A DNA stretch of 64,000 nucleotides from an uncultured SAR86 cluster bacterium (GTDB lineage Bacteria; Pseudomonadota; Gammaproteobacteria; Magnimaribacterales; D2472). Shown here piece by piece: positions 50,453 to 61,820 of the stretch. Both the position numbers and the translations under genes were made by a program. Location of the stretch: NCBI GenBank assembly GCA_905181645.1, contig CAJIYN010000001.1, positions 599,334 to 663,333 of the forward strand. The letters are read 5' to 3'. Numbering within the stretch: position 1 is the stretch's first letter; each line of letters opens with the position of its first letter. The notes under the pieces were generated by a model. That model was not told the origin of the DNA. It made no database searches and saw only the letters and a program-made list of their open reading frames with translations.

Positions 50453-51627
50453 TGAAAGCAGTAAATGAACCAACAATATATTTAGATTATGCTTCTACAA
50501 CTCCTGTAGATCCAAGAGTTGCAAGTAAGATGATGGAATATCTTACTCCTAAAGGGGAGTTTGGAAATCCAGCTTCAAGATCTCATCGTTATGGATGGGC
50601 TGCAGATGAAGCTGTCGAGGAAGCGAGATCTCATGTTGCAAATCTTGTTAATTGTGATCCAAGAGAGATAGTTTGGACTTCTGGTGCTACTGAAGCAGAT
50701 AACTTAGCGATTAAAGGAGTAGCAAGATTTTATAAATCTAAAGGAAATCATATTATTACCTCTAAAATTGAGCATAAGGCTGTTTTAGATACAGCAAGAT
50801 ACAAGATGCCTATCACTATAAAAACATCTTTAAATGGACAATTATTACACCAGAAGCAATACCATAACAAGATAGCCAATCATGTTATTTTCAATGGGAA
50901 AACTGAATACGATTATGAAATTTGGAAAATGAATACATTAGAAAAAAACAAAGATATTTGGACAGGTCTTCAAAGAAAACTTTGGAACACAGCTATTAAC
51001 GATGTTTCCTCCTTGCTAAATTCTGAAATTGGTTATCCTAAGAAAACAGAAAACACAGAAATATATATGGTTAAAAAATTTCAAGATTATTCTTACGAAA
51101 AATTATTATCTGCTCTTAATTAGAGGTATGCGATCAGGTACGCTAGCAACTCATCAGATTGTAGGTATGGGTGAAGCATTTAGAATTGCACAACAAGAAA
51201 TGAGCAGTGATTTGGTAAAGATTAGTAATTTTCATGAAAAATTTCTAAAAGAAGCTATGAAAATAGAGCACGCATACATCAATGGTGATGTTAATAACAA
51301 GGTGCCAAATATATTAAATATCAGTTTTAATTTTGTAGAAGGAGAATCTTTATAATGGGTTTAAAAGATATTGCCGTTTCTTCAGGATCAGCATGCACCT
51401 CGGCAAGCCTTGAACCTTCTTATGTTTTAAGGGCATTAGGAAGAAAAGATGAATTAGCTCATAGTTCTATTAGGTTTTCATTTGGAAGATTTACAGAAGA
51501 AGCTGAAGTACAAAGAACAATAGAGATTTTGGGCAATGTAGTTGAAAGACTAAGGGAATTATCTCCTCTATGGGAAATGCATTTAGATGGCATAGATCTT
51601 GATGCAGTAGAGTGGGATACACATTAA
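50452..51627 (+). CDS. iscS: Cysteine desulfurase IscS (central catalytic portion replaced)
   Basis: [43 protein letters not shown]-term [48 protein letters not shown]. Confidence 0.93.
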
Positions 51628-51648
51628 AAATACGTATAGGAGTATAAA

Positions 51649-52052
51649 ATGGCATATAGCAAAAAAGTAGTAGATAAGTTTGAGAATACTTTAAATAATC
51701 CTCAAGCATTTAAAGTTGGAAAATTTGATCCAAAAGAAGTTAATGTTGGAACTGGAATGGTTGGTGCGCCAGCATGTGGTGACGTAATGAAACTTCAAAT
51801 AAAATGTGAACAAAAGGGCAATACACATATTATTAAAGATGTTAAGTTTAAAACTTACGGTTGCGGATCAGCTATCGCATCATCTTCACTTTTAACCGAA
51901 TGCTTATAGGTAAGACTCTGGAAGAGGCTAAAGAGATTAAAAATAAAGAAATAGTTGATGCTTTAGAGTCACCTCCTATAAAAATTCATTGCTCAGTATT
52001 AGCTGAGGATTCTATTAAGCAAGCTATTCAAGATTTTGAATCAAAACAATAA
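51649..52052 (+). CDS. iscU: Fe-S scaffold IscU (one frameshift)
   Basis: VGTGMVGAPACGDVMKLQIK, FKTYGCGSAIASSSLLTE, HCSVLAEDSIKQAI. Confidence 0.95.
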
Positions 52053-52061
52053 ATTATTTAG

Positions 52062-52395
52062 ATGGAAATTTTTAAATCAACTGAACTTAACTTCTCTGAT
52101 AGGGCTATAGAGCATTTCACAAAAAGCTTAGACAAAAGAGGAAATGGTCTTGGTATTCAAATAGGAGTTAGAAAAGCAGGTTGCTCAGGATATGAGTACT
52201 TTTTTGATTTTGTTGATGAAGTAAAAGTAGATGATACTATTTTTGAAAAAAATGGGTGTAAAATATAAAATAATTGATGGATATATAAAAGGTAGCTTGG
52301 TTGATTACTCTGAAGACGGCTTAAATAAAGGAATCAAGTTTGAAAACCCTAACGCAAAAGCTGTTTGCGGTTGTGGGGAAAGTTTCACCATATAA
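52062..52395 (+). CDS. iscA: A-type Fe-S carrier IscA (one frameshift)
   Basis: GIQIGVRKAGCSGYEYFFDFVDE; GIKFENPNAKAVCGCGESF. Confidence 0.93.
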
Positions 52396-52398
52396 GCT

Positions 52399-52737
52399 AT
52401 GGCAAAAATAAAAATTTGGCCTCATGAGGAGCTTTGCCCTAATGGAGCAAATATTGAAAGTCTACCAGAAGAAACTATCTGTGAGGCTGCATTAAGGCAG
52501 GGGATTAGAATAGAGCATGCTTGTGAGAAATCATGTGCCTGCACCACTTGTCATGTCGTTGTGCGTGAAGGCTTTGATTCAATGATTGAATCTGATGAAT
52601 TAGAAGATGACATGTTAGATAAGGCTTGGGGTTTAGAGCCAGACTCTAGACTCAGTTGTCAGGCGGTTATTGCCGAAGACAATTTAGTAGTGGAAATTCC
52701 AAAGTACAATATTAATATGGTTTCAGAGGATCACTGA
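52399..52737 (+). CDS. fdx: 2Fe-2S ferredoxin of the isc operon
   Basis: EHACEKSCACTTCHVVVREGF...DMLDKAWGLEPDSRLSCQA. Confidence 0.95.
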   Translation: MAKIKIWPHEELCPNGANIESLPEETICEAALRQGIRIEHACEKSCACTTCHVVVREGFDSMIESDELEDDMLDKAWGLEPDSRLSCQAVIAEDNLVVEIPKYNINMVSEDH

Positions 52738-52940
52738 TGAATGAATTAGATTGGCTTGATATAAATGATATAGCTATTGAGCTATATGATAATTTTCCTG
52801 ATATCGATCCACAGTGGATTAGTTTTCCAGATCTTCATAGAAAAGTATGCGAATTAGAGGGTTTTAATGGAGATCCAGCTAAATCAAATGAACAAATTCT
52901 TGAAGCAATTCAGATGACATGGATAGAAGAATTTAAATAA
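52737..52940 (+). CDS. iscX: IscX
   Basis: LDWLDINDIAIELYDNFPDIDPQWISFPDLHRKVCEL. Confidence 0.92.
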   Translation: MNELDWLDINDIAIELYDNFPDIDPQWISFPDLHRKVCELEGFNGDPAKSNEQILEAIQMTWIEEFK

Positions 52941-52979
52941 GTCTCCTATAATAGCGAAAATTTTTTAATAAGGATTAAT

Positions 52980-53396
52980 ATGACTATACAACAAACACTT
53001 TCAATAATTAAACCAGATGCTGTAGCTAAAAATGTAATTGGTAAAATTTTATCAAGATTTGAAGATAATGGATTAAAGATAATAGCAGGTAAATTAGTAT
53101 CTTTATCTGATGAGATGGCATCAGGTTTTTATGCAGAACATGAAGGCAGACCTTTCTTCCCAGCTCTAATAGAATTTATGACATCTGGCCCTGTTTTTGT
53201 TCAGGTTTTGGAAGGCGATGACGCGGTTATAAAGAATAGAGAGTTAATGGGAAGTACAAAACTCAATCATTTGCCCCTATTTGAGCGGATTTTGCAAAAA
53301 GTATTGATGCTAATGCTGTACATGGATCTGATTCTGATGAAAATGCTTATAAAAATCAATTATTTTTTTAATACAGAAGAGATTACTTCAACTTAA
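52980..53396 (+). CDS. ndk: Nucleoside diphosphate kinase (C-terminal patch/frameshift about 53265-53290)
   Basis: [50 protein letters not shown]; other frame [21 protein letters not shown]. Confidence 0.94.
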   Translation: MTIQQTLSIIKPDAVAKNVIGKILSRFEDNGLKIIAGKLVSLSDEMASGFYAEHEGRPFFPALIEFMTSGPVFVQVLEGDDAVIKNRELMGSTKLNHLPLFERILQKVLMLMLYMDLILMKMLIKINYFFNTEEITST

Positions 53397-54481
53397 TTTT
53401 GCAAGATAAAACTAATCTATTAGGCTATTCTCAAAAATCTTTAGAAGTTTTTTTTAAAGATATTGGCGAGCCATCTTTTAGAGCCAAGCAACTGCTTAAA
53501 ATGGGTTCATCAAAAGGGTGAATTGGATTTCGAGATGATGACTGATTTTAATAAAATTCTAAGAGAAAAATTAAAAGATTTAGCTAGTAATAATTTATTA
53601 TTTATAGAAGTGTTCTTACATCTGAAGAAGGCACTAAAAAATATTTAGTTGAGTTAGATTCAGGTTCTTCTATCGAGATGGTTAGAATTCCTGAAAAGAA
53701 AAGAATGACTTTGTGTATATCTTCTCAAGCTGGATGTGCACTTCAATGTACTTTTTGCGCCACAGGCGCTCAAGGTTTTGAAAAAAATCTAACCTCTGAT
53801 GAAATAATAGGTCAAGTTTGGCTTGCTAATTTTTATGATAAAAACGAGGCCCCTATAACCAATGTTGTATTTATGGGTATGGGTGAGCCACTTTTAAACT
53901 TTAATCCAGTTATGGAATCTGTCGATATTATGCGGAATCAAATAGCTTATTGTTTATCAAGAAAAAGAATTACCATTAGTACCTCTGGCATAGTTCCTCA
54001 AATCGATCAACTTACAAGTTCTATAGATGTTTCCTTAGCAATCTCTCTTCATGCACCAATTGATTCGCTTCGTGATGAAATCGTGCCTATTAATAAAAAA
54101 TACCCAATAAAAATGCTAATAAATTCATGCAAGAATTATTTATCTTTTTATGAGGGAAAAAGAAGCATCACTATAGAATATATTCTTATTGATGGTGTGA
54201 ATGATTCTCCAGAATTAGCTAGACAACTAACTAAGCTCCTTTCAAATATCTCATGTAAAATTAATTTAATTCCATTTAATCCGTTTGATGGAAGTGACTA
54301 TAAAAGATCGACAGATAAAAATATTTACGCATTCAAAAATTATCTAGTTAATAAGGGCTATATTACAACTTGCAGAATCACCAGAGGGGATGCAATTGAT
54401 GGAGCCTGTGGACAGCTTGTAGGAAACTTGAAAAAGACAATTAAAGGAAAAAGCCTTATTCAGCATACAAGTATTCATTAG
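53397..54481 (+). CDS. rlmN: 23S rRNA/tRNA adenine-C2 methyltransferase RlmN (frameshifted N-term)
   Basis: CISSQAGCALQCTFCATGAQGFEKNLTSDEIIGQVW, VVFMGMGEPLLN, SLHAPIDSLRDEIVPIN, RGDAIDGACGQL. Confidence 0.95.
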
Positions 54482-54489
54482 GTGTCTAA

Positions 54490-55158
54490 ATGCCAAAAGA
54501 AATTAAATCAGTAAAAATAGGTTCAAAATTTTTAGATGAAAGATCTAAATTAAACCTAACGCTTGAAGATATTTCAAAAAATATTCATATAAATATAAGA
54601 TATCTTAAAGCTATAGAGAGTGATGATTATTCATTATTTCCGGCTAGAGCATTCGCTATTGGTTATTTTAAAAAATATTCAGATTTCCTTGGAATAAAAG
54701 ATCCATTTCCACTTAATGCGGATGAAAGAATTGTAAATTCTGAAGAGAATAAAGCTCAATCTTCAAGCAAGCAAATCTTGGAAGTTAAGTTATTTATAAA
54801 AGGAAATTTAATTCCAATATCAGCAATTTTGATATTAATACTTTCTATTATATTTATCTTAATGAATAACAAATCAAGTGATCTAGAAAAAATTTATTCT
54901 GAGACTCTTAATATTGAGCCGATCGGCGTTATTAAGGAAAAAAGTGAAGAAAAATTGATAGCTAAATCTCTGGTTAAGGATAGCAATTTAATACTAGTAT
55001 TTTCAGGTCCTTGTTGGGTTGAAATATATACAGATAATAAAAAACGTTTAATCTATAAGTTATATAATAAAGATGAAATTTTAGGAGTGGAGATTGAAAA
55101 AAGCTTTACACTTGTAATAGGTAATATTGATAATGTAAAAGCCACACTACGCTGGTAA
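54490..55158 (+). CDS. rodZ: RodZ-like helix-turn-helix membrane protein (short)
   Basis: LTLEDISKNIHINIRYLKAIESDDYSLFPARAFAIGYFKKYSDFLG, TM segment, C-terminal WVEIYTDNKKRLIY; rlmN-rodZ-ispG order. Confidence 0.8.
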   Translation: MPKEIKSVKIGSKFLDERSKLNLTLEDISKNIHINIRYLKAIESDDYSLFPARAFAIGYFKKYSDFLGIKDPFPLNADERIVNSEENKAQSSSKQILEVKLFIKGNLIPISAILILILSIIFILMNNKSSDLEKIYSETLNIEPIGVIKEKSEEKLIAKSLVKDSNLILVFSGPCWVEIYTDNKKRLIYKLYNKDEILGVEIEKSFTLVIGNIDNVKATLRW

Positions 55159-55218
55159 AAATATTAATCTCATTGATAGCGCTAATGAACAAAAAGTGAG
55201 TACAACTACATTTAAAAA

Positions 55219-56280
55219 TGAGTGATTGGATTAAAAGAAAAAATACTAAAATAGTCAATGTTGGCGGGGTGCTTAGTTGGTGGAAAAAATCCTATTGCTA
55301 TTCAATCAATGACAAATACCAATACATGCGATGTTATCTCAACAGTTAATCAAATTAACGACTTACAAGCTGCTGGAGCAGATATTGTAAGAGTATCTGT
55401 ACCAGGTTTTGATGAAGCTGCTGCATTTAAAAAAATAAAGACACGTGTTAATATCCCTCTAATTACAGATATTCATTTTGATTATAAGATTGCTTTAAAA
55501 GTTGCAGGGTATGGCGCTGATTGCTTAAGAATAAATCCTGGTAATATTGGTAAAGCGGATAAGGTCAGAGAGGTAATACAAGCTGCAATAGATAATAATG
55601 TTCCAATAAGGGTTGGGGTGAATGCAGGCTCATTGGAAAAAGATCTTCAAAAAAAATATGGTGAACCAAATGCTGATGCTTTGGTTGAATCTGCCTTACG
55701 ACATGTAGATATTTTAGATAAATTTAACTTTGAAAATTATAAAATGAGTTTAAAAGCTTCAAATATAGAGATGACGGTTGAAGCATATAGAAAAATATCA
55801 AAAATTATCAATCAGCCACTTCACTTAGGCATTACTGAGGCTGGAAGTTATAGAGCAGGAACTGTTAAATCGTCAATTGGTATTGGGATGCTTCTTTCTG
55901 AGGGTATTGGAGACACTATAAGAATATCACTCGCATCTGATCCGGTAGATGAAATAAAAATAGGCTGGGATATTTTAAGAAGTTTAAATATTCGAAGTAG
56001 GGGAGTAAAGAATAATTGCATGTCCTAGCTGCTCAAGACAAAATTTTAATGTCATAGAGGTTGTAAATGAATTAGAGAATAGATTTGAAGGAATTTCAGA
56101 GGATTTAGAAGTAGCAATTATTGGATGCTATGTACAGGTACAGGTGGTGCAGGAAAATCATCATTAGTGGATGAGTTGGTAAGAAGGTTTATTACCGACT
56201 TTCCTGACAAAAAAATTGCTATCGTATCGGTTGATCCTTCTAAAAGAAAAACTGGAGGTGCTTTGTTAGGAGAGGCTAAA
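55219..56280 (+). CDS. ispG: (E)-4-hydroxy-3-methylbut-2-enyl-diphosphate synthase IspG, 3' end replaced
   Basis: [77 protein letters not shown]. Confidence 0.93.
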
Positions 56281-57517
56281 TGACTAAAATTAATTCGTTA
56301 AGAGGCATGCCTGATTTTTACTCTGATGACTTAATTAGCTGGAGTCCTGTTGAAAATAAACTGGAAAAAATTTTTAAAGCCTAGATACTAATGAAATAAG
56401 AACACCAATCATGGAGTACACAGATTTATTTAAACGATTATTTTGATAATAATCTTTGTTAATAAAGAAATATATTCATTTAATGATAGAAATGACCAAA
56501 GTTTAAGCCTTAGGCCCGAAGGAACAGCGGGTGTTATTAGATCGATAATTGAAAAAAAATTAGATCAACAATCTCAGCATTGGGTATATGGGCCCAATGT
56601 TTAGATATGAAAGACCTCAAAAAGGAAGATATAGACAATTTCACCAAGCAGGTGTTGAAATTTTAGGATATCCAGAGGGGCAAGCAGATTTTGAGCTAAT
56701 CTCTATGATCTGCTCGATAATTAATGCCTTAAATATAAAGAATGCAAAATTAAAAATAAATCATCTTGGAGATAAAGACTCCAAGAAAGAATTTTCAAAA
56801 GCCTTAGTTAAGTATTTAATACCTTATAAAGACAAGATGGATGAAAAAGATCTAGAAAGACTTGGTAAAAATCCCTTAAGAATTCTTGATACAAAGGATT
56901 TAGGTATGCAGGAAATTCTTAAAGATGCACCTTCTCTTAATAATTTTATTTCTGATTCTGCAAACTTGCTACTTTCCTCAATTCAGAAAACGTTTAGTGA
57001 TTTATGCATTATAGAGATAGATAACACGCTCGTGAGAGGTCTTGATTATTATACAGGGTTAGTTTTTGAAGCATCTTCTTCTGATTTAGGAGCTCAAGAT
57101 GCATTTATAGGCGGAGGCAGATATGATAATCTTGCAAATACTCTTGGTGGCAAAGACATGCCAGCAATAGGGCTTGCAATAGGTCTAGAAAGATTAATAT
57201 CAATCTCATCAGTCTCTAAATTAGATGAAAAAAAGGTAGTCTTTATAAGTTCTACTAGCAATATAGCGCCATTAGCATTTAAAATAGCGAACCAGTTAAG
57301 AAATACCAATTCTAAAATCTCATTAGATATGGATTTAACTGATAGCAGTATTAAAGCTAAATTAAGAAGAGCTAATAAAACAGATGCTAGTCACGCATTT
57401 ATCTTTGGCGATGAGGAGATGAGCAATAAAAGAGTTATTGTTAAGTCATTAAGAGACGACGATGAGCAAGTTAGTATGAGTATTGAAGAATGCATAGCAT
57501 TCTATAAAAAAATCTAA
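56281..57517 (+). CDS. hisS: Histidyl-tRNA synthetase (frameshifted N-term)
   Basis: [70 protein letters not shown]. Confidence 0.95.
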
Positions 57518-57539
57518 TCTAAATATTAAGGATAGAAAC

Positions 57540-58186
57540 ATGGCTGAACACAGTAATGATGAAGAAAGACTTCTAGCAATAGTTGATTTTTTTAAGCACT
57601 ATAGAAATCTTATACTTTCTATAGTTTTATCTATTTCAGTTATTGGCATTGGAGCCTATGGTATTAAATACACTCAAGATTCTAAGAATAATTCAGCTGC
57701 AGTTATATACAGTAAATGGATGGAAGCAGTTTCTGCAGAAGATACCAACGCACTTGATGATAGTTCTTTATTTGACCAACTAATCAATGATTATAGATCC
57801 ACGGGATTTGCCCAATTTGCAATGATTAAGAAGGCGTCTGCACTTGCTTCAAACTCTCAGCTTGTGAGAGTAAAATATTTTTTAAGAAACTAATTGATAC
57901 TTCTGGTGGTTTTTTTGGTAATCCATTAGTAAATAAAATGTCTAGGGTAAGTTTAGCAAGAATCTTAATTGCAGAATCTAATTATGGCGAAGCTTTAAAT
58001 TCTATTGAAGGCTTAATGACTGGCTCAGATCCTTTGGTAAATGAACTAGCTGGCGATGCTCTAGCAGGACAGAAAAAAAATACCCTAGCTATTGAGCAAT
58101 ATAATTTAGCTAGAGATTTGTATGATGACGATGCATCAAAAAATATAGTTATTATGAAACTTAATAATATTCAACAGGTCTTATAA
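57540..58186 (+). CDS. yfgM: YfgM-like TPR membrane protein (frameshift about 57880)
   Basis: N-terminal TM after EERLLAIVDFFKHYRN, tetratricopeptide-like C-terminus; between hisS and bamB. Confidence 0.75.
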
Positions 58187-58192
58187 ACAACT

Positions 58193-59449
58193 ATGAAATA
58201 TTTCTCACATTTACTGATAATTATATTTTTAAGCTCATGCTCAAGTATGGCTTTCTGGAACGATAACGAGGAACAAGTTGAGTCTAAAGAGCCTAGAAGT
58301 TTTGTTGATATTATAACTTTTTGGAATAATGGGCCAGAAGAAGAGGTCGATTTAACTGAGCCTAAGGCTCTATTTGATATCTCTAATCAAAAAGAGCTTA
58401 TTTTAAATTGGGAGATTGCTCTTCCTTCTGATAGAAGTGCAACAGATTTTATTCCTAACCTTTCGGGCTCAGGGGATAACAAGTTAGGTGCTTTTTTGCC
58501 AGCTTTTTCTGGTAAGACAATATTTTTTGCAAATAATAGTGGAGCTATAGGCTCTTTTGATCAAGCTTCAGGTCTAGAAAATTGGACCGCGCAAGTTACA
58601 GAGCTTTCTTCAGGTATTTCTGCAGGCTTTGGTGTACTTATTGTCGCTGGATCCCAGGGTGAATTGATTTGTTTGTCTCAAGAAGATGGTTCTACTCTTT
58701 GGTCTATTGACGCAGGAGCTGAGATTCTTGCACCAGCTACTATAAATGCAAAACTGGTCTTGGTTAAGACAAGTTCAGGTGAGCTAAATGCATATAATAT
58801 ATCTAATGGTACTAAAAAATGGTCTTACAGATCACAATTACCAGCACTTACATTGCGTGGAAGTAGTCCCCCAGTTATAGAAGAAGAAATCGTTTATGCA
58901 GCTTTTGATAATGGAAGACTTGGTGCCTTCCAGATAGATACAGGCTTTTTAGTCTGGGATGGAGCTATATCATATGTAGAAGGCACATCAGAATTAGATA
59001 ATATGATAGATGCAGATGCTGCTCCAGTGCTCGAGGGTGGACTTTTATTTATTGCTAACTATCAAGGGCAAATAGCTGCTTTTGATCCAGCTCAAAGAAG
59101 AATTGTATGGGCTGAAAAAGCCTCATCGTTTTATTCTCCAGTTATTTCTAAGGGTGTTATAGCTATTCTTGAAACCGATTCAACCTTTACAACATATTCA
59201 ACTAAAACCTTTATGCCATCTTGGACAAATGAAGACTACTATCTCAGAGAGCTATCAAATGCTGATATTTATAAAGGAAGCATCGTAGTAGGTGATTTTG
59301 AAGGGTATGTGCATCTTATCAATACATTAAATGGCACAACAACCAGCAGAATTAAATTAACACGAAGTCCAATTAAGTCTATTATTGCTAGAGCTAACAA
59401 TATATATATTGTCGATGAGCAATTTAATTTATATTCAGTTAGTCACTAG
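58193..59449 (+). CDS. bamB: Outer membrane assembly lipoprotein BamB
   Basis: Lipobox FLSSCSS; PQQ-like propeller repeats SGLENWTAQV, DGSTLWSIDAGAEILAPATI, NGTKKWSYRSQLPALTLRGSSPPVI. Confidence 0.93.
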   Translation: MKYFSHLLIIIFLSSCSSMAFWNDNEEQVESKEPRSFVDIITFWNNGPEEEVDLTEPKALFDISNQKELILNWEIALPSDRSATDFIPNLSGSGDNKLGAFLPAFSGKTIFFANNSGAIGSFDQASGLENWTAQVTELSSGISAGFGVLIVAGSQGELICLSQEDGSTLWSIDAGAEILAPATINAKLVLVKTSSGELNAYNISNGTKKWSYRSQLPALTLRGSSPPVIEEEIVYAAFDNGRLGAFQIDTGFLVWDGAISYVEGTSELDNMIDADAAPVLEGGLLFIANYQGQIAAFDPAQRRIVWAEKASSFYSPVISKGVIAILETDSTFTTYSTKTFMPSWTNEDYYLRELSNADIYKGSIVVGDFEGYVHLINTLNGTTTSRIKLTRSPIKSIIARANNIYIVDEQFNLYSVSH

Positions 59450-59463
59450 AATGCAAAATAACA

Positions 59464-60844
59464 ATGTTTACTTCAATAGCAATAATTGGCCGTCCTAACG
59501 TAGGAAAATCAACTCTTTTTAATAAACTTACTAAGACGCGTGAGGCTATAGTTTCAGATTTTCCGGGTTTAACAAAAGATAGAAACTATGGCTATATCAA
59601 ACTTGGCAGCATAAAAAGCTTCATCATTGATACTGGAGGAATTGGGAAAGATGAATCTAATTTATCCCAAAATATATCAGATCAAGCCTGGATGGCAGCC
59701 AATGAATGTAATTTAATTTTATTTCTTGTAGACGGGTCTGAGAATTTAACATCAGAAGATTTTGAAATATTAAGTAGCCTAAGAAAACTAAATAAACCAT
59801 TTATAACACTTATTAATAAATCTGATAAATCATCTAAATCAGAGGCTTTAAACGATATCTCATCTAAAGGTATTAAAGACTTCTTAGACATTAGTGCAGA
59901 ACATTCAAGAGGATTGGATGATTTGAAGAAGCTTTTATTACAAATGTTACCTGATAAAACTGATGATGAAATTATTGATGGAAAAAAAATAGCAGTACTT
60001 GGGAGGCCTAATGCAGGCAAATCCACATTTATTAACAATTTTATTAAAGAAGATAGATTAGTTGTGTCAGAGGTAGCTGGAACAACCATCGATGCTATAA
60101 GAATACCATTCACTATAGATGGTAACGAGTTTGTTTTTATAGATACAGCTGGAATCAGAAAGGGATATAAACAAAATCATAAAGTTGAATACTTTTCATA
60201 TGTTCGAGCAATGCATGCAGTTGGAAGAAAGCGATGTTATTTTATTTTTAGTTGACTCAGAAGAAAGTATTGTCGATCAAGATCTCAAGCTTATTAATAT
60301 AATAGCTGAACAAGGTAAGCCGCTCTTTAATTGGATTAAATAAAGTTGATTTACTAACAAAATCAGAAAGATCAGAAATGTATGAAACAAAAAGAATGCA
60401 ATCTAACTTTTTAAAAGATTTTGTCAAAGTAGAAGTATCAGGGATGAAAGGCCTAGGATTTAAAAGACTTTTTAGAATCCTTAATAGTCTTATAAATAAA
60501 TCACAAACTAACTATTCAACTGCATGACAAATAAATATTTATATAAATTTATTGAACGAAGTGCGCCTCCATCTGTTGGAGGGCGTCAGCTCAAATTAAG
60601 ATATGTCCATTTTGGAGGCACGCAGCCAACAACTCTAATCATTCATTCTAATCAGGATAAGAAGATTCCTGCTAACTATAAAAGATACTTGGAAAACTCA
60701 TTTAGAGAAGAATTAGGTTTAAAAAGCATTCAGTTAAGAATTATTTTTAGAAAATCTGATAATCCTTTTGAAGGAAAAGTTAATAAATTAACTGATAGAC
60801 AAATCAAGAAGAAGAAAAGGTTGATGAAGCACGTAAAAAAATAG
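59464..60844 (+). CDS. der: Ribosome biogenesis GTPase Der (frameshifted)
   Basis: AIIGRPNVGKSTLFNKLTKTREAIVSDFPGLTKDRNYG; second G domain AVLGRPNAGKSTFINNFI; KH-like tail FERSAPPSVGGRQLKLRYV...RIIFRKSDNPFEG. Confidence 0.95.
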
Positions 60845-60988
60845 ATCACAAATCTTATTAATATTCATAGATAGACCAAATTTGTAGCATAACTACATAA
60901 AATAACTCATATTTATACTACACCTAAAGGTTATTTTATATATTTGACATCAATTAGCATCTCTTTATAAATCCGCACTACAGAAAAG

Positions 60989-61014
60989 TCTTATTTAAAA
61001 TAAATAAGATTTTA
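60989..61014 (+). terminator. Terminator-like hairpin between der and sdhC
   Basis: TCTTATTT-AAAAT-AAATAAGA followed by TTTTATTTTT. Confidence 0.5.
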
Positions 61015-61074
61015 TTTTTACAATTCCGTATAATTAGCTTGTAATTTGGATGTATAAGGGAACATTTGTTACTA

Positions 61075-61458
61075 ATGAAAAATGACCATAGACCAGTCAA
61101 TATAAATTTAATTAAGATAAAGCTGCCGATTTCAGCTTTAACTTCAATAACTCATAGGTTAGCTGGGATGTATATTTTTTTTATAACATACCCTTTATCA
61201 GTTTATTTATTTTTTCTTGCTTCAACTAACCAGGAGAACTTTACGTATTTAACAAATATGTTGATAAATAGCTCTTATTTAGCAACTTTTGTTGCTTTTA
61301 GTTTTTTAGTTCTTTGGTATCATATTTTAACTGGAGTTAGGCATTTAATAATGGATATGCATATAGGTGAATCTCTTCAAGCTAGTAAAGTTTCATCAAT
61401 TTTTGTTTTATGTATTTGGTTTATTTCAGTTATAGCAACTGCAATGGTTATCTTTTAG
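61075..61458 (+). CDS. sdhC: Succinate dehydrogenase cytochrome b556 subunit
   Basis: RPVNINL...LPISALTSITHRLAGMYIF; WYHILTGVRHLIMDMH (haem His). Confidence 0.9.
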   Translation: MKNDHRPVNINLIKIKLPISALTSITHRLAGMYIFFITYPLSVYLFFLASTNQENFTYLTNMLINSSYLATFVAFSFLVLWYHILTGVRHLIMDMHIGESLQASKVSSIFVLCIWFISVIATAMVIF

Positions 61459-61459
61459 T

Positions 61460-61818
61460 GAAAGGATCAACCATATGGTACCTTCAAAGATGTAGTTCTA
61501 TCTTTATATTTATATATATAATTTATGTTGTTGTATTTATTATTTCCTCACTACCAATAGCATTTAATGAATGGTTTTTGTTTAAAAGCTCATTATTATT
61601 TAAGTTGTCAACTACTACAGCATTTCTTAGTATTTTAGTTCATGCTTACATTGGTTTATGGACCATAGGAACTGACTATCTAACACCAAGAACCTTGGGC
61701 TTCCTGAATTTTACTTTATCAAAAATTGCAGATACATCTAGGCTTTTATACAACATACTCTTCACCGTTCTTGGTCTGCTCTTATACTTTTATTTACTCT
61801 TACTTGTTTGGATATAGA
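61460..61818 (+). CDS. sdhD: Succinate dehydrogenase membrane anchor subunit
   Basis: WYLQRCSSIFIFIYIIYVV; HAYIGLWTIGTDYL; between sdhC and sdhA. Confidence 0.85.
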
Positions 61819-61820
61819 TT

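Noticed and set aside
59682-60113. Minus-strand 143 aa ORF opposite der
   Set aside because: Shadow of the Der G domains; low-complexity Leu/Ser composition.
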